Of a DNA stretch of 6,352 bases, positions 1-5,211 are shown one piece after another. Below the pieces are notes generated by a model. The model searched no databases and had not been told where the DNA came from. It was given only the letters and a program-made list of their open reading frames with translations. Location of the stretch: assembly GCA_023250775.1 (NCBI GenBank), contig JAHFAA010000232.1, positions 1-6,352 on the forward strand. The letters are read 5' to 3'. Within the stretch, counting starts at the first letter, position 1. The number at the start of each line of letters is the position of its first letter. This DNA comes from Bdellovibrionales bacterium. Its GTDB lineage: Bacteria; Bdellovibrionota; Bacteriovoracia; Bacteriovoracales; Bacteriovoracaceae. Position numbers and translations under genes: made by a program.

Positions 1-333
1 ATTGCTTCACCCACGGACGTCAAGCTCATGCAGGATGTCGGCGCCTGCGTCGATCGTGTCTATGGCGCGGCGGCGACACTGGAGATCAGATCAGTCAGCG
101 GTCTGTGCCAGCGGATGAAGGAAGTTTGCTATCTTTCATCACAGGTCAAGAATCCTTCTATGACCAGTATTGTGGCCGGAACCATGATCTCGGTGCTCGA
201 CTATCTTCTCGATCTCATTAAAGCGAATCGCGTTTTGAGAGGGGACAATAAGTATCAGTCAGAAATGACGAAGAGATTGGATTTACTTATTTCCAAGTTT
301 CCCGCCAATTTGAAGAGAACCGTAGCTTCATAA
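1..333 (+). CDS. Helical protein of unknown function, 3' part (5' end outside window)
   Basis: The reading frame is open from the first base and ends at TAA 331-333, giving about 110 visible residues. The ATG at 28 has no convincing ribosome binding site. The nine codons before it read as a natural extension of the same amphipathic helix, so I treat the gene as truncated by the window edge; a start at 28 (101 aa) cannot be excluded. The visible part is predicted to be mostly alpha-helical, with a hydrophobic helix around the SVLDYLLDLI stretch and a basic C-terminus. There is no signal peptide or obvious membrane segment. It lacks a histidine, which argues against a working HPt phosphotransfer domain despite the helical-bundle look. 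It lies 24 bp upstream of the CheX-like gene on the same strand, so the two are probably co-transcribed and may work together in signalling. I do not recognise the family. Confidence 0.6.
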   Translation: MASPTDVKLMQDVGACVDRVYGAAATLEIRSVSGLCQRMKEVCYLSSQVKNPSMTSIVAGTMISVLDYLLDLIKANRVLRGDNKYQSEMTKRLDLLISKFPANLKRTVAS

Positions 334-357
334 CTGTAGGCCGAGGACGCAATAATT

Positions 358-876
358 ATGGATCAGACAACTTTTAATCAAAAATATGTCCAGTTCTGCT
401 CTCCGTTTGTGAAAGGTCTGCAGAAAATATATTCCACCATGTTGCATTGTGAGATTCATCCCTTAAAACCCGAAATTAAAAATTCCGGAACTTTGCATGG
501 AGATTATTCTGCCATCATGGGGATGAATGGCTTTTATCATGAAGGTAACCTCAAAACTCCTTTTCGCGGTTCTCTGCTCATCTCCTGGCCAGAGGCCACC
601 TATCTCAAATCTGCTTCCGCCATGTTGAGCACGGAATATAAAAAATACTGTGAAGAGATCTCTGACGTCGGAAGTGAAATTTGTAATATGACCATGGGCT
701 CAGCTAAAACCGTTTTAATCGAGATTGGCTATCATATTGAGATGTCTATTCCCACTGCCGTCCATGGACTTGATCACCAATTGCAGTCTCAAAAAGGGGT
801 CACCACCGTCCTTCTCCCTTTCGATTCTCCCTTGGGGAAATTCTTCATCGAACTGAATTTTGCCCTCGACGCCTGA
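358..876 (+). CDS. CheX-like chemotaxis phosphatase
   Basis: This 172-residue cytoplasmic protein has the CheX/CheC/FliY phosphatase fold signature over nearly its whole length. The core is the helix ISDVGSEICNMTMGSAK (about residues 101-117), which carries the ExxN pair (Glu107, Asn110) that CheX-class enzymes use to dephosphorylate CheY-P, followed by the conserved Gly114. The preceding FRGSLLISWPE strand and AMLSTEY segment, and the following GYHIEMSIPTAVHG stretch, match the family layout. CheX proteins act as homodimers and reset the response regulator. The ATG at 358 follows a GAGGA ribosome binding site at 343-347 with a 10-nt gap. The upstream gene ends 24 bp before it, suggesting an operon. 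No cheY or cheA is visible, so the partner response regulator is unknown. Many genomes carry several CheX paralogues, so I do not assign a gene symbol. The family call is firm; the physiological role is inferred. Confidence 0.85.
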   Translation: MDQTTFNQKYVQFCSPFVKGLQKIYSTMLHCEIHPLKPEIKNSGTLHGDYSAIMGMNGFYHEGNLKTPFRGSLLISWPEATYLKSASAMLSTEYKKYCEEISDVGSEICNMTMGSAKTVLIEIGYHIEMSIPTAVHGLDHQLQSQKGVTTVLLPFDSPLGKFFIELNFALDA

Positions 877-919
877 GAGTTTTAATCAAATAACAAAATC
901 TCACATCTGCTAAATAGCA

Positions 920-948
920 TTGATGCAAATTCGGGCGTCACTCACAAT
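920..948 (+). promoter_or_regulatory. Possible promoter for the carboxypeptidase gene
   Basis: TTGATG (920-925) and CACAAT (943-948) are spaced by 17 nt and each match four of six sigma-70 consensus positions. They would start transcription roughly 35 nt before the ATG at 990. A second -10-like TTTAAT at 952-957 has no good -35 partner. The 113 bp between the CheX-like gene and this gene hold no other clear signal. Confidence 0.25.
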
Positions 949-976
949 AGCTTTAATAGGATATTTCACCTGCAAC

Positions 977-983
977 AAGGAAG
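977..983 (+). promoter_or_regulatory. Ribosome binding site fixing the carboxypeptidase start
   Basis: AAGGAAG lies 6 nt before the ATG at 990 but directly touches an in-frame TTG at 984. The spacing therefore favours the ATG and makes the protein two residues shorter than the longest open frame. Confidence 0.6.
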
Positions 984-989
984 TTGTTT

Positions 990-2432
990 ATGTTATGGCG
1001 TCCATTTCTATTAGTGCTATTTTTATTTCTCGCCTCACTTGCTGTTACCAATGCTGTTCGCGCTGATTCAGGCGATTTTTTTGCTCCCTGGATTCCAGAT
1101 CGCACCACGATTGGTCGCGTAGAGTACTTCGATTATCATTTGGCGATGCTGGATTTTCGCAAGCATGATATGGAAGTTTTGGGCGTGGATTTGAAGCATC
1201 ACTCGATCGATCTATATCTGAGTCAAGATGAAATTCAGCTGCTCAAGACGAATGGTTACAAGCTGACTATTGTCGAAGAAAAAAATCTGATGCTGGCCCC
1301 CGATGCCGGATACAAAACCCCTGCAGAAATCGCCACCTATCTGCGTGACGTGAATCAACGTTATCCTGAACTGACCAAGCTTGAATCTCTTGGCAAAACG
1401 GTTGAAGGCCGCGATATCTGGGCGATTAAAATTTCCACCAATGCCAGTGTTGCCGATCCCGCAAAATCAAAAATCTTTTTCAATGGAATGCACCACGCTC
1501 GCGAAGTCATGACTCCGGAAATCATGCTCGATATGGTGGATAGGCTGACTCAAGGATATGGCAGTGACAACACCATTACAAAATGGGTTGAAAATAACGA
1601 AATCTGGGTTGTGCCCATGGTGAACCCTGATGGTAATAATCGCGTCTGGACCAGCAACTCCATGTGGAGAAAGAATGTGGCCTACGGCCAAGGTGTGGAC
1701 GTCAACAGAAACTATCCCTTTGCATGGGGGACCTGCAATGGCTCATCTGGCTCGGCCTACTCTGATACTTATCGCGGACCAAGCGCCGGTTCAGAGTTGG
1801 AAACCAAGGCCATCTTAGGACTCGTTGCTCGCACGCATCCTGTGTTCAGTATTTCGTATCACAGCTACTCAGAGCTGGTTATTTATCCCTACGGTTGTGA
1901 CGGTGCTCGCGCCGAAACACGTTCAGTCATTGAACCGATCGGAACTGAAATCGGCCGTCTTCTTGGCTATTCTCCCGGCACCGCTTGGGAACTCCTCTAC
2001 AGTGTCGATGGTGGCGATATCGATACCTACTACAACCAGTATCAGGTTCTTCCTTACGTCATTGAAGTTAACGGCAGCAATGAAGGTTTCCAACCAAGCT
2101 ATGCAAAATGGCGTGATAAAACTGTGGAAAAAAATCGTGCCGGCTGGCGCTATCTGATGGAACGTTTGAGCGGCCCAGGTCTTAAAGGCCAAGTGCGCGG
2201 TGCCAGTGTGCAGGAGCTGGCCAAAGGCGAGGTAAGTCTGAAAGTGTTTACCGGCGCCGGTGGAACACGAACTCTGTTTGAAACTTATCGCGTGAATCCT
2301 GATGGCAGCTATCACATCATCTTGAATCCCGGCACCTTTGATGTTGAAGTCGTGCGGGCTGGACGAAGTGGCCAAACCAACGCAGGTCTGGTTATTGGCA
2401 ATAGTCGTCTCGATCTGGATTTTACACTCTAG
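990..2432 (+). CDS. Secreted M14-family zinc carboxypeptidase
   Basis: This 480-residue metallocarboxypeptidase removes C-terminal amino acids from peptides outside the cytoplasm. A signal peptide covers about residues 1-25 (hydrophobic run, likely cleaved after AVRA). A propeptide-like segment follows to about residue 100, then the catalytic domain (about 108-395). All key M14 residues are visible: zinc ligands His169 and Glu172 (HARE) and His291 (SYHSYSE); substrate-binding Arg227 (MWRK), Asn239 and Arg240 (VNRN); Tyr337; and catalytic Glu359 (VIEVNG). The position equivalent to bovine carboxypeptidase A residue 255 is Ile344, so a preference for hydrophobic C-terminal residues is inferred. 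Residues about 397-480 form a beta-rich, transthyretin-like carboxypeptidase regulatory domain. The ATG is chosen over TTG 984 because of ribosome-binding-site spacing. A strong terminator follows the stop. The family call is very secure; the substrates are unknown, but environmental or prey protein is plausible. Confidence 0.93.
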   Translation: MLWRPFLLVLFLFLASLAVTNAVRADSGDFFAPWIPDRTTIGRVEYFDYHLAMLDFRKHDMEVLGVDLKHHSIDLYLSQDEIQLLKTNGYKLTIVEEKNLMLAPDAGYKTPAEIATYLRDVNQRYPELTKLESLGKTVEGRDIWAIKISTNASVADPAKSKIFFNGMHHAREVMTPEIMLDMVDRLTQGYGSDNTITKWVENNEIWVVPMVNPDGNNRVWTSNSMWRKNVAYGQGVDVNRNYPFAWGTCNGSSGSAYSDTYRGPSAGSELETKAILGLVARTHPVFSISYHSYSELVIYPYGCDGARAETRSVIEPIGTEIGRLLGYSPGTAWELLYSVDGGDIDTYYNQYQVLPYVIEVNGSNEGFQPSYAKWRDKTVEKNRAGWRYLMERLSGPGLKGQVRGASVQELAKGEVSLKVFTGAGGTRTLFETYRVNPDGSYHIILNPGTFDVEVVRAGRSGQTNAGLVIGNSRLDLDFTL

Positions 2433-2462
2433 AACACGGCTAACTTGTTGAATTTAAAGAAT

Positions 2463-2494
2463 AAAAGAGGTCGCTTGGGCGGCCTCTTTTATTT
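2463..2494 (+). terminator. Intrinsic terminator after the carboxypeptidase gene
   Basis: The arms 2463-2474 and 2479-2490 pair over 12 bp with one G-U wobble and enclose a 4-nt loop (TTGG). The 3' arm ends in TTTT and is followed by ATTT. The hairpin starts 31 nt after the carboxypeptidase stop and ends 22 nt before the next gene's GTG start. It lies inside the upstream extension of the longest open frame of that next gene, which argues against using the TTG at 2445. Confidence 0.85.
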
Positions 2495-2508
2495 GCCGAT
2501 AAGGTGCA

Positions 2509-2514
2509 GAGGTG
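2509..2514 (+). promoter_or_regulatory. Ribosome binding site supporting the GTG start at 2517
   Basis: GAGGTG matches the 3' half of the Shine-Dalgarno consensus just before GTG 2517. A second purine-rich AAGGTG sits at 2501-2506. Together with the signal peptide that begins exactly here, they favour 2517 over the TTG at 2445. Confidence 0.5.
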
Positions 2515-2516
2515 TT

Positions 2517-3233
2517 GTGAAAACCATCATTCTCTTCTTCATAACGATACTGCTCGTTCCGAGTCGGAGCTTGGGGGATAATTTTGATCCCTTGGTTGAT
2601 CCCCATTGCCCTGGACGAACTTTTAATGTCATCGATTTTATTTTACCTGGCCGAAATTATTTTTTAGAGACGGGCTACACTTTCAGCTACGAAATCTCCG
2701 ACCCCAGCGTCCATAGTTTTCGTCTCAGTGAGATGATCCCTCCCACCGGAATGCCGGGAGATATCTATCGTCGCTTGCGGGCCATGCTACCTCCCAATCC
2801 TGACTATGTCGGCTCCGGCCCAACTCGCGCGGCCCGAGCGGCCGACATTTTTTTCGGTTTTCTAGGGCAAACGGCTGAGACCAGCATTTCCAGATCAGTG
2901 GGAGGCGATCCCAGTTTGTTCATCGGGTACAGCAGTAATTCCACCTACACTCCAAGTGGCATCAAACAAAAAGTGAAGGAGAGTCTGAATCTTGCAGGGA
3001 CGCCTGATCTCGGCTCAAACTACCTGCGAGAATTTCTGGCGGTGAAGCGGGCGGTTTCTCCCAAGGCGGAAAAACGCTTCGGCCCCTTCCAAGGTCTCCT
3101 CTATGATAGTCAGGGCAGGATTCGGGGAATCAAATTTAAAAACAAACTGTTCAACAAATCACCTGATTCGCGCGGATATTCAACCGATGAGGGCGAAGCA
3201 TCCTTGACCATTTTCGATGATCTTGGAGTTTAA
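2517..3233 (+). CDS. Secreted protein of unknown function
   Basis: I do not recognise this 238-residue protein. From GTG 2517 it begins MKTIILFFITILLVPSRSLG, a typical signal peptide with probable cleavage after Gly20, so the mature protein should be periplasmic or exported. The mature part has one cysteine (Cys31), a proline- and glycine-rich middle (PPTGMPGDIYRR, MLPPNPDY), an alanine/arginine-rich helix (TRAARAADIFF) and a basic stretch near the C-terminus (IKFKNKLFNK). No catalytic motif or repeat is apparent. The longer frame from TTG 2445 would translate through a terminator hairpin, so I reject that start. The gene follows the carboxypeptidase on the same strand with the terminator between them, and no separate promoter fits in the 22-nt gap, so it may depend on read-through. 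Its stop codon overlaps that of the convergent gene. Confidence 0.72.
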   Translation: MKTIILFFITILLVPSRSLGDNFDPLVDPHCPGRTFNVIDFILPGRNYFLETGYTFSYEISDPSVHSFRLSEMIPPTGMPGDIYRRLRAMLPPNPDYVGSGPTRAARAADIFFGFLGQTAETSISRSVGGDPSLFIGYSSNSTYTPSGIKQKVKESLNLAGTPDLGSNYLREFLAVKRAVSPKAEKRFGPFQGLLYDSQGRIRGIKFKNKLFNKSPDSRGYSTDEGEASLTIFDDLGV

Positions 3234-3871
3234 CTTTTTTTAGGAATGGTAATGGTTAAGATCGAATTTTTTTGTTCGATCTTTGCTTTTTTGGCCTCAG
3301 CATCTGAGGGAATGGGAACAGTTTTGGAAAAGCTCGAGACCATCGTTCTGGAAGAGACGCCCAGTTTGGATTCTTCTTTTTCCTCTTTTTTCATTTCGCC
3401 ATTGATGTAGATATATCCATCCTTGATATCCATTTTGAGAGAGTTCTGGTCGATCTCGCCCAGGTCCACGTCATAATAATAATTTTTGTCGTCTTCGCGT
3501 GAGCCTATCTTGCTGTCTGCCATATCATTCGTTTGGTCAAACGCCAGATTGGGAGTGCCACCCTCTTCTTCCAGCAGCTGCAACATTTTTTTTCGCATTT
3601 CGATGAATTGCCCCATGAGATCATCGTCTTGAAAATTTCTCTGCATTCCCGCGATCAGCTTGCTCAAATCGGGAGGAACTGGAGGTGTGCCTTGTGGCAG
3701 GGGCACGTGATTCGGAAGGTGGATAAGGCCCATGCTATTTTGATGGAGATTGATCGGTTTCGGTCCTTTGAGCTGTTCAATGAAGGCCGTGGCCTTAAAG
3801 ATGATAAGGGCGGTTAAGACACCGGCCAGGTAAATCCCGACATAGCTCAACCATTTTTTTAAATTCGCCAT
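3230..3871 (-). CDS. Membrane-anchored Hsp20/alpha-crystallin-type protein
   Basis: This 213-residue protein combines an N-terminal membrane anchor with a C-terminal small-heat-shock (alpha-crystallin) domain. MANLKKW is followed by a hydrophobic segment at about residues 8-26. A proline-rich linker (about 36-70) and a charged helical region (about 75-105) come next. The alpha-crystallin domain spans about 130-213: YYYDVDLGEID, LKMDIKDGYIYINGEM, a charged loop, SFSKTVPIP, and the closing AKIEQKNSILTITIPKK, which matches the family's A-x-nGVL-x-I-x-x-PK strand except that the usual Gly-Val is Ser-Ile. The protein stops right after this strand and lacks the C-terminal IxI tail that many small heat-shock proteins use to oligomerise. 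The positive N-terminus predicts that the chaperone domain faces the periplasm (inference). ATG 3871 is preferred over TTG 3877; neither has a strong ribosome binding site. Confidence 0.8.
   Translation of the reverse strand: MANLKKWLSYVGIYLAGVLTALIIFKATAFIEQLKGPKPINLHQNSMGLIHLPNHVPLPQGTPPVPPDLSKLIAGMQRNFQDDDLMGQFIEMRKKMLQLLEEEGGTPNLAFDQTNDMADSKIGSREDDKNYYYDVDLGEIDQNSLKMDIKDGYIYINGEMKKEEKEESKLGVSSRTMVSSFSKTVPIPSDAEAKKAKIEQKNSILTITIPKKS
3258..3292 (+). terminator. Plus-strand terminator inside the opposing Hsp20-type gene
   Basis: AAGATCGAA (3258-3266) and TTCGATCTT (3275-3283) form a perfect 9-bp stem around an 8-nt T-rich loop, followed by TGCTTTTTT (3284-3292). It is 25 nt past the stop of the unknown secreted protein and would end that plus-strand transcript. 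It lies within the last codons of the minus-strand gene. On the minus strand there is no T-tract after the hairpin, so it should act in one direction only. Confidence 0.7.
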
Positions 3872-3892
3872 GAACAATCTTACAACAATACT

Positions 3893-3916
3893 GAAGGCCC
3901 TCGTAAGAGGGCCTTC
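3893..3916 (-). terminator. Hairpin terminator after the cysteine-repeat gene
   Basis: GAAGGCCCTC and GAGGGCCTTC pair perfectly over 10 bp around a four-base loop (GTAA on the plus strand). It sits 15 nt beyond the stop of the cysteine-repeat gene and 21 nt before the ATG of the Hsp20-type gene. On the minus strand the following bases (AGTATTGTTGTA) are only moderately T-rich, so termination may be incomplete and allow read-through into the next gene. Confidence 0.6.
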
Positions 3917-3931
3917 GTATTTTAGAAAGTT

Positions 3932-4492
3932 TTAATTGAGTGGGGCAGCATAACAATTGTTAAAGTTCGTGTAGCAGATGTTGGTGCTATAACCAGTTTG
4001 CTTACAGACACTCAGGGCCATGGAGCGGGCATCGGCCTTTGTCGTTCCCAGGCCTTGATAAATACGCTCATTGATTTTTACTTCGCATTTGTAATGGCCA
4101 GATTGGGAATAGGTATCTACATCACAGCCGGTAAAATTGGTGGCGCAGATACTGCTGCTGTACCCAATCGTCTGACAAAAAGCGATGACATCTTTTTGTG
4201 CATCGGGAACAGTCGTGCCGAATCCTTGATAGACCTTGTCGTTAATACGTATTTTGCAGGTGTAGGAGGTTGTGTAATAGTGGCCATATCCACCGCCATT
4301 ATTTCCACCATTTCCTGTTTCAAGAAGTTGCAAGGCTCGATCAAGTTTTTGTTCGATGCGATCCATCTGGATGCAAAGACGGCGAGAACCTTCATTTTGA
4401 AACGTGCCACAATCCTCGGCGTGAACCGAGGCCATCATCACAAATCCCATACAAGCTAAAACGACTGCGCAGTAATGCCCCTTACCTTTCAT
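3932..4492 (-). CDS. Secreted protein with two tandem four-cysteine modules
   Basis: This 186-residue exported protein belongs to no family I recognise. A signal peptide covers residues 1-25 (cleavage after SVHA). A short helical region with two cysteines (Cys28, Cys40) and a coiled-coil-like stretch (QMDRIEQKLDRALQLLE) follows, then a Gly/Asn-rich linker (about 60-70). The rest is two gap-free copies of a 47-residue module, Tyr77-Cys123 and Tyr134-Cys180, with 22 identical positions. Cysteines occur at module positions 3, 30, 40 and 47 in both, and the shared cores are VYQG/IYQG-x-GTT, GYS and TNF. The mature protein has ten cysteines, an even number that fits disulfide bonding in the periplasm or outside. 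The ATG has a strong ribosome binding site, AGGGAGG (4497-4503), 4 nt away. It lies downstream of the RDD gene on the same strand after a 159-bp gap, so it probably has its own promoter. Confidence 0.78.
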   Translation of the reverse strand: MKGKGHYCAVVLACMGFVMMASVHAEDCGTFQNEGSRRLCIQMDRIEQKLDRALQLLETGNGGNNGGGYGHYYTTSYTCKIRINDKVYQGFGTTVPDAQKDVIAFCQTIGYSSSICATNFTGCDVDTYSQSGHYKCEVKINERIYQGLGTTKADARSMALSVCKQTGYSTNICYTNFNNCYAAPLN

Positions 4493-4496
4493 AAGA

Positions 4497-4503
4497 CCTC
4501 CCT
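4497..4503 (-). promoter_or_regulatory. Strong ribosome binding site of the cysteine-repeat gene
   Basis: On the minus strand AGGGAGG ends 4 nt before the ATG at 4492. It is one of the best Shine-Dalgarno matches in the window, suggesting efficient translation of this small secreted protein. Its spacing is slightly tight. Confidence 0.65.
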
Positions 4504-4550
4504 TTAGGTTTCTAAAAAAATTCCTCCCAAAAACAATGCCAATATGATAA

Positions 4551-4616
4551 TGCCGCGTTGCGGCAAATGCTGGCCACTGTGTAAAATTTTAAAGTGGGGC
4601 AGTGCCTTAGTGGCAC
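4551..4616. other. Intergenic region with two small hairpins
   Basis: Within the 159-bp gap (4493-4651) are two short inverted repeats: TGCCGC/GCGGCA at 4551-4556 and 4560-4565 with a 3-nt loop, and GTGCC/GGCAC at 4602-4606 and 4612-4616 with a 5-nt loop. Between them lies an AT-rich palindrome TAAAATTTTA (4582-4591). On the minus strand neither hairpin is followed directly by a T-run, so I cannot call a terminator for the RDD gene. They could equally be weak terminator elements, operator half-sites or chance. I found no convincing sigma-70 promoter for the cysteine-repeat gene here. Confidence 0.35.
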
Positions 4617-4651
4617 CATGCAGCAATCTAGTAATTTTGAATGGTTACAGC

Positions 4652-5134
4652 CTATCGCTCGTTGGAAATGACCATCGTTCGCGCCAGGAGATCGTGGAAG
4701 CCTCGATGATCTTTACGAAAAAGCATGACGATGATGCCGATAAAGAGAAAGCAGCAAATAATCTTGCCGATGATTTCGCGAACAAAACTGCGCAAAGGAC
4801 CGACATTACCACCCTCGGGTAAAACGACGACCCTCAGTTGCAAGGCCAGCTTTCCTGGAGTCGCTCCCTTGAGAAGATGAAAAAAAGTGTAATAAAAATA
4901 GAGCAGAACAAACATACTGACCGTCACGAAGATAATGAAAAGCGCGATTTCTCGCGGCAGCTCAGCTCCTTGGTCGAGCTTCACATTGCGAATGCCAAAA
5001 AAAGAACCAAGCAAATTTGCGATAGGAATCAAGAGAACAATCAAAATCGCCTGATCAATCAGATAGGCGAGAGCTCGTCGCCAAATTTTTGCCGGGACAA
5101 ATTCGTCTTTTACATAGATTGAGTTTTCAGACAT
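4652..5134 (-). CDS. RDD-family integral membrane protein
   Basis: This 160-residue inner-membrane protein shows the RDD pattern. The first helix carries the Arg and Asp of the name (RRALAYLID, Arg20 and Asp27), a cytoplasmic-type loop has GATPGKLALQLRVV (about 90-103), and the last segment ends in KDHRGFHDLLARTMVI (about 141-156). Three membrane segments are visible at about residues 22-44, 62-86 and 119-138, the usual number for this family. The role of most RDD proteins is unknown; a few have been linked to ion transport or stress tolerance, and nothing here points to a specific substrate. ATG 5134 is the only plausible start: the in-frame upstream codons offer no ATG, GTG or TTG before a stop. 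The nearest ribosome-binding sequence is 23 nt upstream and fits a short overlapping reading frame better. It is divergent from ampG. Confidence 0.88.
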   Translation of the reverse strand: MSENSIYVKDEFVPAKIWRRALAYLIDQAILIVLLIPIANLLGSFFGIRNVKLDQGAELPREIALFIIFVTVSMFVLLYFYYTFFHLLKGATPGKLALQLRVVVLPEGGNVGPLRSFVREIIGKIICCFLFIGIIVMLFRKDHRGFHDLLARTMVISNER

Positions 5135-5147
5135 GATATGGACCCAT
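5127..5147 (-). other. Possible six-codon leader ORF overlapping the RDD start
   Basis: ATG 5147-5145 begins a frame reading MGPYHV and stopping at TGA 5129-5127, just after the RDD start codon (5134-5132) in another frame. AGGAG at 5162-5158 is 10 nt before this mini-ORF's ATG but 23 nt before the RDD ATG. The arrangement would allow the mini-ORF to deliver ribosomes to the RDD start by coupling. So short a frame can easily arise by chance. Confidence 0.3.
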
Positions 5148-5164
5148 TCGAATTATTCTCCTAA

Positions 5165-5170
5165 TATAAT
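5165..5170 (+). promoter_or_regulatory. -10 element, probably for ampG
   Basis: A perfect TATAAT would place the transcript start near 5177, about 22 nt before ATG 5199. No good -35 hexamer lies at the right distance, so the promoter may be weak or need an activator. Confidence 0.4.
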
Positions 5171-5182
5171 AACCACGAATGA

Positions 5183-5211
5183 AAATTAAAAGCTATTTAT
5201 GTTGGAGTCAA
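5183..5211 (-). promoter_or_regulatory. Possible promoter for the RDD gene
   Basis: On the minus strand TTGACT (5211-5206) and TAATTT (5188-5183) are 17 nt apart. The first matches five of six -35 positions; the second keeps the most conserved T, A and final T of the -10. The -35 overlaps the start region of ampG, so expression of the divergent pair could interfere. Confidence 0.35.

Noticed and set aside
875..902. Hairpin GAGAGTTTT/AAAATCTC just after the CheX-like gene
   Set aside because: The stem is AT-rich with a bulge and an 11-nt loop, and no T-run follows, so it is a poor terminator.
974..988. AACAA/TTGTT inverted repeat around the carboxypeptidase ribosome binding site
   Set aside because: Five weak base pairs with the binding site in the loop; unlikely to be a stable regulatory structure.
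1467..2375. Several open frames on both strands inside the carboxypeptidase gene
   Set aside because: The M14 protein has every catalytic motif in its own frame; the others show no family features, ribosome binding sites or sensible composition.
2445..2516. Longer N-terminus of the unknown secreted protein from TTG 2445
   Set aside because: It would translate through the terminator hairpin and bury the signal peptide 24 residues from the N-terminus.
4449..4454. Lipobox-like V-L-A-C in the signal peptide of the cysteine-repeat protein
   Set aside because: The hydrophobic stretch before Cys14 would be too short, leucine at -2 is atypical, and a good signal-peptidase I site follows at Ala25.
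3998..4494. Plus- and minus-strand frames overlapping the cysteine-repeat gene
   Set aside because: The conserved internal repeat and signal peptide exist only in the 3932-4492 minus frame.
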